Shown piece by piece: positions 35,301 through 47,587 of a DNA stretch of 64,000 nucleotides (position 1 is its first letter; every line of letters starts with the position of its first letter). Origin of the DNA: Entonaema liquescens (taxonomy: Eukaryota; Ascomycota; Sordariomycetes; Xylariales; Xylariaceae); the NCBI GenBank assembly GCA_902805475.1, contig CADCSX010000008.1, forward strand, positions 1,798,001 through 1,862,000, given 5' to 3'. Made by a program: the position numbers and the translations under genes. A model generated the notes under the pieces. The model saw nothing but the letters and a program-made list of their open reading frames with translations. It did no database searches and was not told where the DNA came from.

Positions 35301-38300
35301 TCCTCGTCATCGCATAGCAGAGTAACCTTCTTAGCAGGCGGCACGTCTTTAGTCTGTGGCCGCGATACAATAGTGAGGATTTGACTGTAGGGCTCTTCAT
35401 CGTCAAACACGACAGAGTCCACGCCCGTAAACCCTGCGGCCTTCAGTTCCTCATCCCAGCGGTCAACAGGTACTAGAGGAGTCGTGGGTCTGCCATCAGC
35501 CTCGCCTAACCACCAGCCCGCGAAGTGGCCGAACGCGTAATTTGCCGTGCGTAGCGAGGGCAAGAGCTCTGTCAGAACTAACATTCCGTCAGGTTTTAGA
35601 AGCGACTTTATGTTCCCAAGTGACTCCTTAATTACCGGCGTTGCGTGGACAACATTTGCAGCTAGGATCAGGTCGTATGACCCCTTTTCTCCGCCCTCGA
35701 ACCCTTGCTCAAGAGGTGATCTACTGATATCGAATACTTTAAACTCCATGTTGGGTGCGTATGAGAAACGTTCCCGCGCTTTCACTAAGAAACCGGACGA
35801 GACATCTGTGAACGTGTAGACCGAGTAAGAGGGGAATCCGCCTTCATCGACAAGATCGCGCAGGATAAGTTCTGTAGTCCCGCCCGTGCCGGCGCCGACT
35901 TCCAGGATCCGCAGATTCGGCCGCGTGTCTCCGAGGAGGCGTACAAAGTCGCCGTATCCAAAGCTAGCGCGGTTGTAGATTTCAGATAAAAGGTTCCCTT
36001 CTATAAGCACGTCGAGCGTCTCCCGCGACCCCGTAAATATCTCGGCTGCGTGATCGCACACGCGCTTGGTTCCGAGGGAGAGGGCGCGGTGGTCCCCCTT
36101 CTCCAGGATGCTGAGATGAGACTTGATCATGTCCTGCTGCTCTCCGGGGCTTAACTTTAATATGCGTGCCGCGTTGTCGACTAGAGGGAACTTCTCTTCT
36201 CCAGTGGCTGCACCTTCGATCCCTTTCTTCATCCAATCGCGTAGCTTCGCGAAGTGAGGTTGGCATGGCTCGAGACCTTCCACCGCTTTTACCTCCTGGA
36301 TCATGCAAAGAAAGGAGAGTTCCTGTTGCAATACAAGCTGGTCCCGGTCGGGCTTGGGGCTGTAAATAGTTTCTTGTGATCTGCAAAATCAAAGTCGGGA
36401 AGCCAGTATATACGTGCCGCAGCGTGTTTGTCAATGGAATTAGCGACCGGGTTGTCATCCTCGAGAGGTGCTAGTTTGAGACCGCGCATCCGTAGCGCTA
36501 ACCTCCCGTCTGCGATACACTCGGCCTGGCCAAGCCTGAGATCGCCTTTCTCCGTCCAGGCGCGGACGTGGATCTCGGATGCCCCCGGTACACGATGAGC
36601 TCATCGATAGAAACGGGGACAAACAGGCCGTCGAAGTTACGACAAAGGCCTTTTCTCATGGCAACCAGGAGTGACTGTAAGCATCCATCAATTACTACGG
36701 GGTGGAGGGAGAATGGCGCCGACGCATGGTTATGTTTATCGACAATTTTAGCTTGAGCAGCGTGCTCAATGGTGGAGGTAGAAATATCCGTAAGCGCGGT
36801 GAACTCAGGACCGTAGCGGATTCCAATACGTTGCATGGCTGTATAGAACGAGGAGCTCGGTAATCTACGAGGCAACTGTTCCGGAGTCCAAGAAGCCACT
36901 TCGGGAGGCCCTTCGATGTGCCTGACCTCTCCTGTAGAGTGCTTTATCCACGCAGAGCCGCTATAAGATGAGATATTAAATTCATACCATTGGGACTCAT
37001 CCGAATCGGTGAGACGCTTTCGACGTAATGAGGTGATGATTTCGACTGGCTTCGAGTCGTTTAGGACGAGACCTGTATGAGCGACAACGTGGCGAAGATG
37101 GTATCCTGATCCAGTATCGGCGCCGGCCACCTGGCGGATTGCTTCACCAGCCATAACGGAGTAACCAGCAAAAGGAAATACGATGTCCTGCCCGACCTTA
37201 TGGTCAGCCAACCAGGACGCATCGTCAAGGTGGAGGACGTTTCTCCATATCGGCTCAGAATCTGTCGACTCGGTTGTCTTTACACCAAGGATACAATGAT
37301 GGGGATACTTTCTATGCCGCCAAGCAGTAGCCAGCCGACTCTCGCTCCAGAATGTCTGGCCGCTATGATCCCAAGCGTAGGAAGGCAACCCGGAACGGCC
37401 CGGCCACCCGGGAAGAGGGCACTGAAGTCGATACTGACACTCTCCTGGAAGAGCCTACCCAAAGCGGCAAGCAAAGACACAGCGCTATCGCTGCCGCGCT
37501 TTTGAGAGGCGACGTAATTGCACTGAAACGAGCCTTTGGTGCATATCTGACGTAGGGGCCCGGCTAGTGCACCGTGGGGACCAATTTCCAATAGGATATC
37601 GGAGTCGCCTCGCAGTTGCAGGAGGTTCCGCACCGCTGTGTTGAAACGCACGGGCGAGACAAGGTTAGCAACCCAATACTGAGGACCTAATTCGGCTGGA
37701 TTCTCTATTACTTTAGTAGTGACGCTCGACATGAATACGACCTTGGATGAGTGCGTTTGGCTACCGTTAATGGAAGCCTTTTCTAGCTGCAATAACTCAA
37801 GGTACTGCTTCGCTAGCGGATCCATGTGGTCTACATGGGATTTGCTATTAGTCAAGAAATACATGTATAAGCAGGGAAAGCCAGCCGCTACTTACGTGAG
37901 TGATATGCCATATCAACTTTCAACAAGCGTGCGAAAGTATCTGGTTTGGCTTCTTTTATATTGGATACGGCTTGTTCCAAAAGCTCGCGATCACCTGATA
38001 TAGTCGAGCTCTGAGGGCTGTTCTCGCATGCGACCACAACGCCTTCTGGCAGGAAAGCTGCCAGCTCCCTAGCCCCGAGACCGATGGCGGCCATTGATCC
38101 ATTCTTCGAGGTGCTCGTTGAAGAAATGAGCCCACGGTAGTATGCCGCCTTGAGAGCGAACTCGAGCGATATGTAACCAGCAACGTATGCAGCGGCGATC
38201 TCGCCGCTAGAATGGCCAACAACGGCCGACGGTACAACACCGAAGCGTTCGAACTGGCGGTAAATCGCAATCTGCAGTGCTGTACATAGCGGTTGCGATA

Positions 38301-40620
38301 GCACAGCCTTATTAATCTGGCTGTTCTCGCTGGGCTTTAGCATTTCCGCTGCGTAGTAAGAAAACAGTATGTCAGCACTTGTGTTATGGAATACTCCCCG
38401 AGTACCAAGGAATAAACTCACATTCGATTGTCCAATTCGGAGGTTGTGCAGCATGTCTAAGGATGTCGTCCATGAGGTGGATATCCTCGCGGAATTCTCG
38501 GTTGGTTAAGAACAACCCCTTTCCCATCTCGGCCCATTGGCTACCCTGACCAGTGAAAATCATCGTGACTTTACGACGGGACGACTTCCCTGGTATCTTC
38601 GCTAATCCAGAGACTTCTACAATCTGGTCATTGGATTTGATCATGAAAGCCCTGTGCGGTAACCGTTCTCGACGGAGAGCTAATGTATATGCTATGTTAT
38701 ATGCATTAGAGGTACGTAGGGAAATATACTTCTCATATTGTTCTACTCGTTGTTTCAATGAGTTCTGTGTATTAGCTGAGATGATAAGAAGCTCAGGTCG
38801 TTTTGTCCTCTCTATAGGACTGGTTTCTTGGGAATTAGGAAACGAATCAATAATGATCTTCGGTAGTGTTAGCTAGGTAATGCAACTAGGTGACACGAGT
38901 AACATGAGGCTATTCACATGTGCGTTTGAGCCGCCAATTCCAAAGGAATTTACGCTGACTCTCTCAGCTTTATTAGCCGGGAAGGGCGTCGGCGCCGTTG
39001 GCACCTTAAGCCTCTTTTCCGTGAATGGGACTGCGAGTTGGACGATTAGTTTATGTACTTCTTAGGAGGCAGGTACTGATAAATGGGCTTACTCTTGGCA
39101 TTGGGAGTGTTGAATTTGATATTAGGAGGTATTGTTTTATGCTGTAAGGCTAATACTGCTTTGATTAAACTTGCAAGACCGGCGGATCCCTCACAGTGAC
39201 CTATATTGGGTTTCACCGAGCCGATATAAACTCCATTGGTACCGAAAATTTCACCAACAGCTGATGTTTCAACTATAGCCACTCATGTTAGCAACTATGC
39301 ATTCTAATTCTAATAAGTAACTTATTGATTTAGGCGTGTATCAAGAATAGTAACCCTTGTATCAGTTAAAGTGTACCAACACAGAAAATAGGCCAAAAGG
39401 GGTAAGGGGGTGGTAGGCCGGATTTTTCATATGACATACTTGGATCACCAACCGAAGTTCCAGTACCATGGCACTAAAGAAATTGTAAAGTTCAGTTTCA
39501 CAACGGTATACTAGGTAACGTATAGGAAAGGAATGGATAAAATACAACGTACCTCGACGAAAGCGGTTTCAGCTGGGTTGAGTCCCGAATCCGCATAAAC
39601 TTTCCTCATGAGGGACTCGAGGGCTTCTCCTCGTGGGACAAGCATCCCTGGGCTTTTACCGTCACTATTAGCTGCGGTGCCTCGAATGACTGCTCGGATA
39701 GGGTTGCCGTCACGGATAGCGTCCGTAAGACGCTTAACGTAGATGGCCGTGACTCCCTCGGCTCGGGCATAGCCGTTTGCCGCGGCATCGAAGCTTTTGC
39801 ATGAACCATCGGGAGACAGGACACCTTCCGATGTCATAAGTATGCTAAGCGAGGGCCCGAGAATCAGGTTCGACCCCGCAACTATAGCGGCGGAAGCATC
39901 ACCAAATTGGATCGCCCTACAGGCCTCGTTCAGGGCTATTAAGGATGCAGAACAAGCTGTCCTAATCACCATGCTACAGTCGTACAGAATCACGTCGTCA
40001 GCCGATTTTCGGGGATTATTAGGTATGATGATGTAAATGGCTCACCTTGGTCCACAGAGGTTATACTCATAAGATACCCGATTGGCAAGCATCCAGTCCC
40101 CAGCTCCCGTGACAATATGGTTGCCGACCTGCTGGCTGTCTTTGCTCTGTTTGTGTAGCCATTCGTCGCCAAATGTGCCCACGTAACAGCCAATTGGTTT
40201 GCCGCGATATGTCACTTCACCCGCATCTTCGAGGCACTCACGAGCAACCTGCAAGAGCAATCTCTGCTGAGGATCACACCTCTCCAACTCCAGTTGGGTC
40301 ATGGAGAAAAGCGAAGGGTCGAATTGCGATAGGTCATCCTCTAGATAGTACCCGGACTTATTCTCGATAGCCTCTTTGCCGCCCAGGGAGCCATCGAATC
40401 CCTGAGCATTATACCGGCTCTCCGGCACAGGCGACCGGGCGTCACGACCGTTGACAAGGAGATCCCAGAAGTCATCGGCGTTTCGAATGCCACCAGAAAG
40501 CCTCAACCCGAGCCCGCAGATGGCAATTGGAACTGGCCCGGGGGTTACCGTGTCTTTGACCTCCGTGAAATCGGAGGATGTGGAGGAACATGACTTAGAG
40601 AAGCCGTTGGTTTGGTTCAT
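32376..40620 (-). CDS. highly reducing type I polyketide synthase (four frame breaks)
   Basis: Ten exons: 40620-40046, 39973-39553, 39473-39440, 39272-39093, 39030-38918, 38857-38422, 38348-37896, 37830-33934, 33834-33351 and 33293-32376, about 2504 aa. Domains: KS ~30-445 (Cys in 'RTACSASL', His in 'CHGTGT' and 'NIGHCEG'); AT ~520-840 ('GHSSGEIAAAYVAG'); DH ~910-1180 ('DHKVGQDIVFP'); C-methyltransferase ('ILEVGAGTGGTTE' ~1381); ER ~1770-2020; KR ('LLVGGVGGLGR' ~2110); ACP ('MGLDSLMAIEL' ~2447). No thioesterase or other release domain. It would extend malonyl units iteratively with full reduction and methylation. Exon 8 breaks frame at 37387-37391, 36582-36586, 36356-36359 and 34002-34004; each is repaired by one added base, after which all exon phases agree. 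All catalytic motifs are otherwise intact. Confidence 0.9.
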
Positions 40621-42886
40621 GGCGATTAGAAATATAGTAGTGGCAGCAGTAATAGATTAGAAGAACTATATTAGAACAAAACGTGGTTAATGCTCAGCAT
40701 CAACTCGGCCGGAATCACAGGCGACTTGGACGTTTTTATTACAGCCTACGGTTACGCCAATGCATAAGCGGGATTTCGGTCGACATCTCTGACCGCAGCC
40801 TATGTCGAGCATGGTTCGGTGATCGTGAACCAACACGATAACTTTCGGCCTACACAGGACGCCGACATTTGTCATACCGCTGGGGAAGTCCTTCACGGGC
40901 CATCCGCCGAGCTGGTAAACCGCTATTATCTCTGTCTCTACATAGGTTAGACTGGGTTACATCCCGACTCCATCCCTCGTTCGTGCTGTGTTGTCCTACT
41001 GCTAATGCAAATCAAGACGCTAGCATCCATAGCCTATACCATGGCGTGCTATAACGGTTTTGTAACGGGGTGGTTAGGTCTTTAGTACACTCCACAGCTA
41101 TATTGCTTTGCTTCACGGTGTATTGCTCTTGTACGTGTTTAGCTTGTCATCTCGGTGGGTAACACTATCCTGCTAGCATGCAAGGGCGGTTTGTGCAATG
41201 TCTATAGAGCAACATGGCGCAAGTTGGAGGCGCATGTACCAGTCCGCTGGGACCTTAGTCTAGGGCATCTCGTCTCTAGTTTCCCCAGAGAAGCGATGCA
41301 AGCATGCGGAGCCTCTGCGGCCCTACCGCCGTTATAAGTGGTTTTGTTCTTGACCACTTCTTGATAGGCCACAGCGAGCACGATGAACATAAGATCGCTA
41401 TATTTGGCTAAGTTTCTTTCTTGAGCCCCATGCGTGCATAATGACACGCATGCACCTTTGGTGCTTCTATAGAGCTGTCAGCATAAAATGGGGGCCTTAC
41501 GACTGATATAGGTAATCTGTATGCGCTCGAAAACCGCGCTTGCTGACTGAGAATATTCTCGGTGGACTACGTCTCGGTTGGTGTTATTATCTGACCAGAG
41601 GAAGTGAGAGCGAGGCACAGACTAATCCATGAATTCCATAGCAAGTTCTATTGGATTGGAGGAAAGATCAATCTTTATAGAGTATACACCTTTTCTATAT
41701 TGCATTATATCGTAGACTGGTAGTAAAAAATGCCGAAGTGAAATTAAGTAACCTATATTACTACCTCAGGCTATGGTCACAAGATATTTTTCACCGCAAG
41801 TCATTTCATCAGTATTCATTCTGAGTTCAGACTGCATATCAGTTCAAATGGGCAGTCTCAAGGCAAGGAGGCGGCGACGGGGACTATGGAATATGATTCG
41901 TCGGCTTCTAATGTGATAGGTATGGATCCTTGTCCCGGAGGTTTTTCAAATGTCACGGAGTTTACGGATGAGTTTTTCGGAGTTTGTAGAGCTGAACGCA
42001 AATACGGTCAGTTAGCTAGCAATTTATTAGGCTTTCTTTTCTTCTTTCTTTTCCAGCTCGGATATAGTCTACGTTAGACGATGTCTTATGTGTTTTTGCT
42101 TGCTGATAGTTATACAGAGTAGCTCCACGGCTGGAACTGAGCAAACATGATAGAATTCTAAACCCAAGACAAAATAAAACAACAGAGTGACGTTGTGTTG
42201 TGACACCGGCTCTCTCTCCTTGGCCAATAATGCAACCTTGCCCCCACGTAACCATTCTCATGACAGCGAGTGGAGCAATAATAAAATACCTTTCCCCAGT
42301 TTGTCGATACTTGGGGCTTTGTACAACAATTGCTAAGGCCTACCATGTCTGCACGTTAGTTGGTAAGCAGTAAGGAGTATTGAAATTTTTATAAATGAGG
42401 GCTGCGAGGGATAACTAGTTCGTGCCGCCAAGCTGATCCGACCGACCAACACTCTACGTACTGGGGACGTCCATATATCACTTAAATCTGCTACGTAAGA
42501 ATACAAGTAGGACTGACCTGTAGGAAAATTTACACCAGTCGAATGAGAAAAGAAAGAATAACAAAAAAGAAAATTAGGGTAACCATAGTAATAAATATGA
42601 TTGTGAAAGTCTTGCGCATAATGGTCGCATTAGTTTTCATCACATTCCCCTTTCTCTCCTTACGCGTAGAGCACAGTATACGCCGTGAGTACTATAAGGT
42701 CAACGTAGGCCAGCCTGCATCCCTATATTCTCGTCTCGAGTATCACAAGATAATTTCCAAGCTTATAATATAAATTGCGCTGAGTCTTATGCTGATAAGT
42801 ACGGGAGCGGCCCGAAGCCGAACGTCGTGCTTTGGCCCCCAATTCACCAACCGTACATTAGAGGCACGCGAACGTGAACTGCTCGA
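40621..42886. other. 2.3 kb intergenic between divergent cluster genes
   Basis: No gene found. Frames at 40687-40896, 41155-41447 and 41886-42346 are short and unlike known proteins. It should contain the PKS promoter at its left and the methyltransferase promoter at its right. Confidence 0.55.
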
Positions 42887-44621
42887 ATGGAAACCACAGA
42901 TCTTATAGACTCTCCAAAGGGCCGTGGGAGAAATGGATTATTGAATAGGAGACCCCCAACTCCCCCATCCACGGTCCCACATGACCCTCGTCCTCGAGAC
43001 TACACTAATACTCTCCCTTGGGACCCTCCGTCTACCCTACTAGCCCATCGACGAAAGCTTCGACCTCGACGTTGAAATCAACGGCGACAACCACTGGTCC
43101 ATCATCATCCTCGTCATCACTACCAATCGAGATTGCTGATCCTTTCCAATATGTATCACCAAACTTCGATCTGGGAACTAGCTTTGGCGCAGCTAGTGGA
43201 GATGGGGAAGATGACCCTGCTGATAACTTTGACCACTACCGCCAGACTACCAAAAAGTAGGTAATCCTATCATAACCATTTCATCTAGCCCCGTCGTCGA
43301 GAGACTAACGGTAGAGTTCTTTGCTTTTTAGAAGCTTTGCCAAGACGACAAACAGTTCAAGTTCATCGAGGCTCTTCCGATCCATAGTCTATAAATTTGG
43401 CCGCGCATTTAACAGGAGTACGTCTCCACCGTGATCCTCTGTGTTCAAGTGAGCTCTAGCACTAATATCTTATACAAAGATTACTTCCTACCCCATGATA
43501 AGGTATGCATAACTAAGTGAATGTTGTCTCGAATAGCGTTCGTGTGCTAAAACGGGCAAAATGTTTAGCAAGAGCAAGAGAGGAACAGTAAGATGCCATC
43601 CTACCACTTGACCAACTTGGACTTGGCTGATGACCCAAAACAACAGACCTGCAACATGAGATTAGCGTCGACGTACATGATGGGGCCTTGCATATCTGCC
43701 CAGTGACAAATCCCAAGAGAGTGCTTGACGTCGGTACTGGGACTGGAATCTGGGCGGTGGAGTTCGGTATATCCTCCTCCTCTTCCTCCCACGCTCAGTC
43801 CCCGCGCTAATGCTGACGCACGTACAGCAAAGAGGAACCCTGATTGTTACGTGCTTGGGACGGACTTGAATCCTGTGCCAGACCCGCCCTTCATCACACA
43901 TAACTGTCATTTCCTCATAGCGGACGCCGATGAGGAATGGAGGCTTGGCAACCCGTTCGATCTGATCCACGTCCGGAGCCTGGGCGAGCCTGCTGATAAG
44001 CGCCGGCTGTTCAAGTCCATCTACGACAATCTTGCGCCTGGTGGCTGGGTCGAGTTCCAGGAGTGGCTTCTCCACGTCCAGTCCTCCGACAAATCCCTAG
44101 AAGGCACCGCCTTTCAGAGATGGAACCTATCTTTGGCTGCAGGGAGGTCATCTCATCTTCTCACCAAGTACCAAGACTAACTTCAGCAACAGGTCTTCAA
44201 AAGTTAGGAAGGTCCTTGTTCTATATCCTCGAATACAAAGCCCTGCTGGAACAAGCTGGGTTCCAAAACATCGTCGAGCTGAAATATCCGGTACCTACTA
44301 ACACCTGGGCCCCCGGAAGGCAGTACCAGAGGATCGGCGCGCGACAGAGAGCTAATACGCTCGAGGTCATCGACATATACTCCCGTGACGTGCTCACGCA
44401 AGGCCTGGGCTGGTCCGACCAAGCCGTAGACAAGCTACTATCTGAAGCCCGGAAGGACATTGATAACACACGGGTCCACTCATTCTCGACTTTGTAAGTC
44501 GGACCATATCGAATAAGACGGGTCGTTATTAACGAGCATCAGGATGACAGTTTACTGTCAGAAGCCTCACTCGGCTTCTCCGACATCACCAAGCACAGCG
44601 AAATCGTCGCCTAAATGGTAA
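42887..44621 (+). CDS. LaeA-like SAM-dependent methyltransferase, boundaries uncertain
   Basis: Coding pieces: 42887 (ATG) to about 43258 with a frame change near 43010-43025; short pieces near 43400-43500 ('KFGRAFNR', 'YFLPHDK'); about 43649-43766; 43828-~44150; ~44190-44493; and 44543-44621. The SAM-binding motif 'VLDVGTGTGIWAVEFA' spans the 43766/43828 junction and is followed by 'GTDLNPVPDPP', 'FDLIHVRSL' and 'NLAPGGWVEFQE', typical of fungal LaeA-like/TAM-type methyltransferases. The last junction is clean (donor GTAAGT). Several other junctions are off phase by one or two bases, as if bases were missing, so I cannot give an exact model. It may methylate the polyketide or act as a regulator; a tailoring role is the simpler inference from position. 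Confidence 0.65.
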
Positions 44622-45363
44622 GGGGTACATAAGGCATGGAAAAGCTCTGGAGCAGGCAGTGTATACTATCTGATGCATATAATATTGGATAATTGGGGGG
44701 GGGGGGATGAACTCGGATTAGCATATATGGCGTACGGAGTGTTTTGCCACCATATTTAGCATGGGACTTACGAGAGAATACCTCGGGCTACGATCTATAA
44801 TACGAATAAGAATATGTACCTGATCGAATCGGTGTTTCTTGACTCTTCGCACTTGGCTCGGCATGCATGGATCTCATGTCCCCGGACTACCAGATTCAAA
44901 TCCTCTTCGTTGTAGTTGTCGGGTCTGTGGACCTGGCTGACGAGATTGACGCGCGAGAGACCTCAATATGGCTGGGTTCGCTCTGTGAACCGTGTCGTAC
45001 GATGCGAGTCCATTTTTGTTCTCGGCACGAGTTTCTCTGAGATGACAGAAGGAGATTATCATTCCTAGCGGTTGAGATCCACTTCCTCATGAATGTGTGA
45101 CGGTTCTTGCAGCGCGCAGGTGATTCTATCACCGTGATAATCCATAGATAATCAGGGTTAGGAACGTCAAAAATAGCCTTATTTATAGCAAAGCATGCAT
45201 ATATGGTTGCGTATTGTCGAGATAGGATATTTAAGTATGTAGACTAATTTGGCTGTAGAAGGTGGATTGTGCATGATATTTGCAAGGATTATTTATGTCT
45301 ATTAGTGTATTAGGATTAATTAAGTATTGCCACGAAGAGATCAATTCCCTTCTTGGACTTTAT
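44622..45363. other. intergenic, convergent gene ends
   Basis: No gene. An 11-base G run lies at 44696-44706. Small minus-strand frames at 44874-45132 have no support. Confidence 0.6.
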
Positions 45364-47144
45364 CTATTCCTCGAAACGCTGGTTACCAAGGTCGCGCCCT
45401 TTCAGGTCAATCTCATCTAGGAAAAGCGATGTCACCAAGCCTAACGCACTCACGCCAGTCATCGTATAAAATATCGTCCGGAAGCACTCCAGATAAGCCC
45501 TCAGAATCTGATTCAAGGTCGTAAGAGAGATTTCTAGTGATCTTAGATTCTCAATGAAGTTCACAGCATTCGAAGACTCTTTCAGGGGCGCCAAGACCCC
45601 CGTCAACTGAACTGCACTGTCGGAGATAGATGTTGAGAAAACACTACTGAATATTGAGGAAGAGATGGCGAGCCCAATTAGACCTCCAAACATACGAATG
45701 GAAAGGAATTGCCCAATAGCCAAACCCGTGTCGTCTACGTTCTTGACGCTCGCCTGCATGGGGAGAAGGTTAAGACGTAGTAGCGCGACACCTTGTCCCC
45801 AGAGAATCGGAAGTCCGTAGCGCATTGCTTCTGAGGACGCCACGTCGAAGAGGGCTAGTAAACCGGTGCCCAGAGTGAGGATGACCCAGGAAAGCCGTAG
45901 AAGCCATACATACCCTCCGAATAACGGGACCATCATCATTGCCACGGCTGCAAATACCACGCTGATAATAGATGTAGGCAATAGTGACAAGGCCGCTGAG
46001 ATTGCGGTCTCAAGCTCTACGGCTTGGTAGAACAAGGGCAAGTACTGTAATAGGGCAACCAAAATCATCCCATGGATGAAACCTCCAAGCAGAGCCATAT
46101 TTCCTGTCTTTGAGAGGAAGAGTCGATGGGGGGCAATAGGCGCTGCGGGCTTCGCCTCATAGAAGGCAAAGACGACGAGCGCGGTGACTCCCAAGAGCAA
46201 TGGAACGAGAGTCTGCCAGGAGGCCCACGGGAATAAGGAACCCGCCCAACTAACTGGTATGACAAAAATCGTGATTCCAATAATTACGAGCGCCATACCA
46301 ATCCAGTCAAGACGCCTCAAGTTCTTAGCGAGCGTTGCATCGAGCGGGATAGGTCGAAGTCTGAGGAAGAAGAACACCAAAGGCGAGCCTATCCCAAGGA
46401 ACGGTAAGTTGATCCACCCGATCCATCTCCAGCTAGCATACGTAGCAAAAAGCCCACCGACGCTAGGACCCAGGATATTGCCAACGGCGTTAGGGATAGC
46501 CATCAAGCCGAGATACGTCGAGCGCTCCTCCAGCGTTGTCATGTCGGCGAGAATGACCTCGGCCAGGACGTCGATTCCCCACCGCCAAAGCCTTGCAGGA
46601 CCCGGGCGGCAATGATAGTGTTCATATTCTGCGCAAGGGCAAAGAGGATAGACCCGATGAGGAATAATGCCATGCACACGTAGAGAGGCGGCTTTCGGCC
46701 GAACGCATCGGAGATACTAGCCCAGACTGGTTGCATGACCAGACCACATAGAGTGTAGGCCAGGTTCGCCCAGAATGACTGTAAACTCGAGCCGTTCAGT
46801 TCGCCAGCTATAGTCTAGCGATGATGTTAATATCTGACTTGAGCGGTATGTAGATTAAACTGGCTTACTGGAAGGGCAATGCCCAGACAGGTTGCATCCA
46901 GCTGGAAAACAAAAAGGGTCGCCGCGAGCCCTATGAAGGCTAACTTGAAGGACATCGGCTTTTTCGGCGTCGGTTCATTATTACCCACTCCATTCTGCTC
47001 TTTAGAACGGCGTTGTTCTCCGACCTCTCGTACTACCTCTACATCTTCGACTTTTTCCGAGTTTCGTTCCAAGTCCGGTTCTTTTAGAACGGCGGATGCA
47101 GAGATCTCGGCACCCGGACCGGCGTTGGTCTCGGAATGGCCCAT
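45364..47144 (-). CDS. MFS drug:H+ antiporter-like efflux pump (one frame break)
   Basis: Two exons: 47144-46869 and 46814-45364, about 575 aa. A hydrophilic N-terminus of about 65 residues is followed by the first helix with 'FQLDATCLGIALP' and by motif A 'DAFGRKPP' after the second. Later helices are clear ('MALVIIGITIFVIPVSWAG', 'MALLGGFIHGMILVALL'), and the total suggests 14 segments, as in fungal toxin- and drug-efflux pumps of secondary-metabolite clusters. The frame breaks in 'VLQGFGGG|IDVLAEV'; one extra base in the CCCC run at 46577-46580 (G on the coding strand) restores it, and the total length then divides by three. Its place beside the PKS suggests export of the product. Substrate unknown. 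Confidence 0.85.
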
Positions 47145-47587
47145 TCTAGGCGCAGGAGCTCAAGTCTCTAGCAGGTTTGGTTAGTTGTAGAGGCTGTGGA
47201 GACCATAAGGCCCTTTAATTGATCGATAGTTCGTATTACATCTACTAAAGGCACCTCATCTTCGCGCGACGATTTGGGCGGATATTATAGAACGTTATGA
47301 GCACTTGAATATGGCTGCCTGGTTTTCTAATTTCCCTATTCTCACATATATCTGCATTTTCAATAAGGGGTATGAAAACTATACCCTGGTCTAGCACATC
47401 GGTTGCCTCATTCCGCATTCCGCATTTCGCTTACTCACCGCTCAGCTCAGTGCCGTCCATGCTTCGAGTTCCGAGTCTCCTGAATTACAGTTACGGAACT
47501 CATTATTTTGCGGCAACATTGATGTAAATCGTAAATCCAAAGATATCGGCGGAGTAACGGGTATATAATCTGGTAGGCTAGTCTAAC
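47145..47587. other. intergenic, no gene seen
   Basis: Lies between the start of the MFS gene and the end of the regulator gene, both on the minus strand; should hold the MFS promoter. Nothing else seen. Confidence 0.6.
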
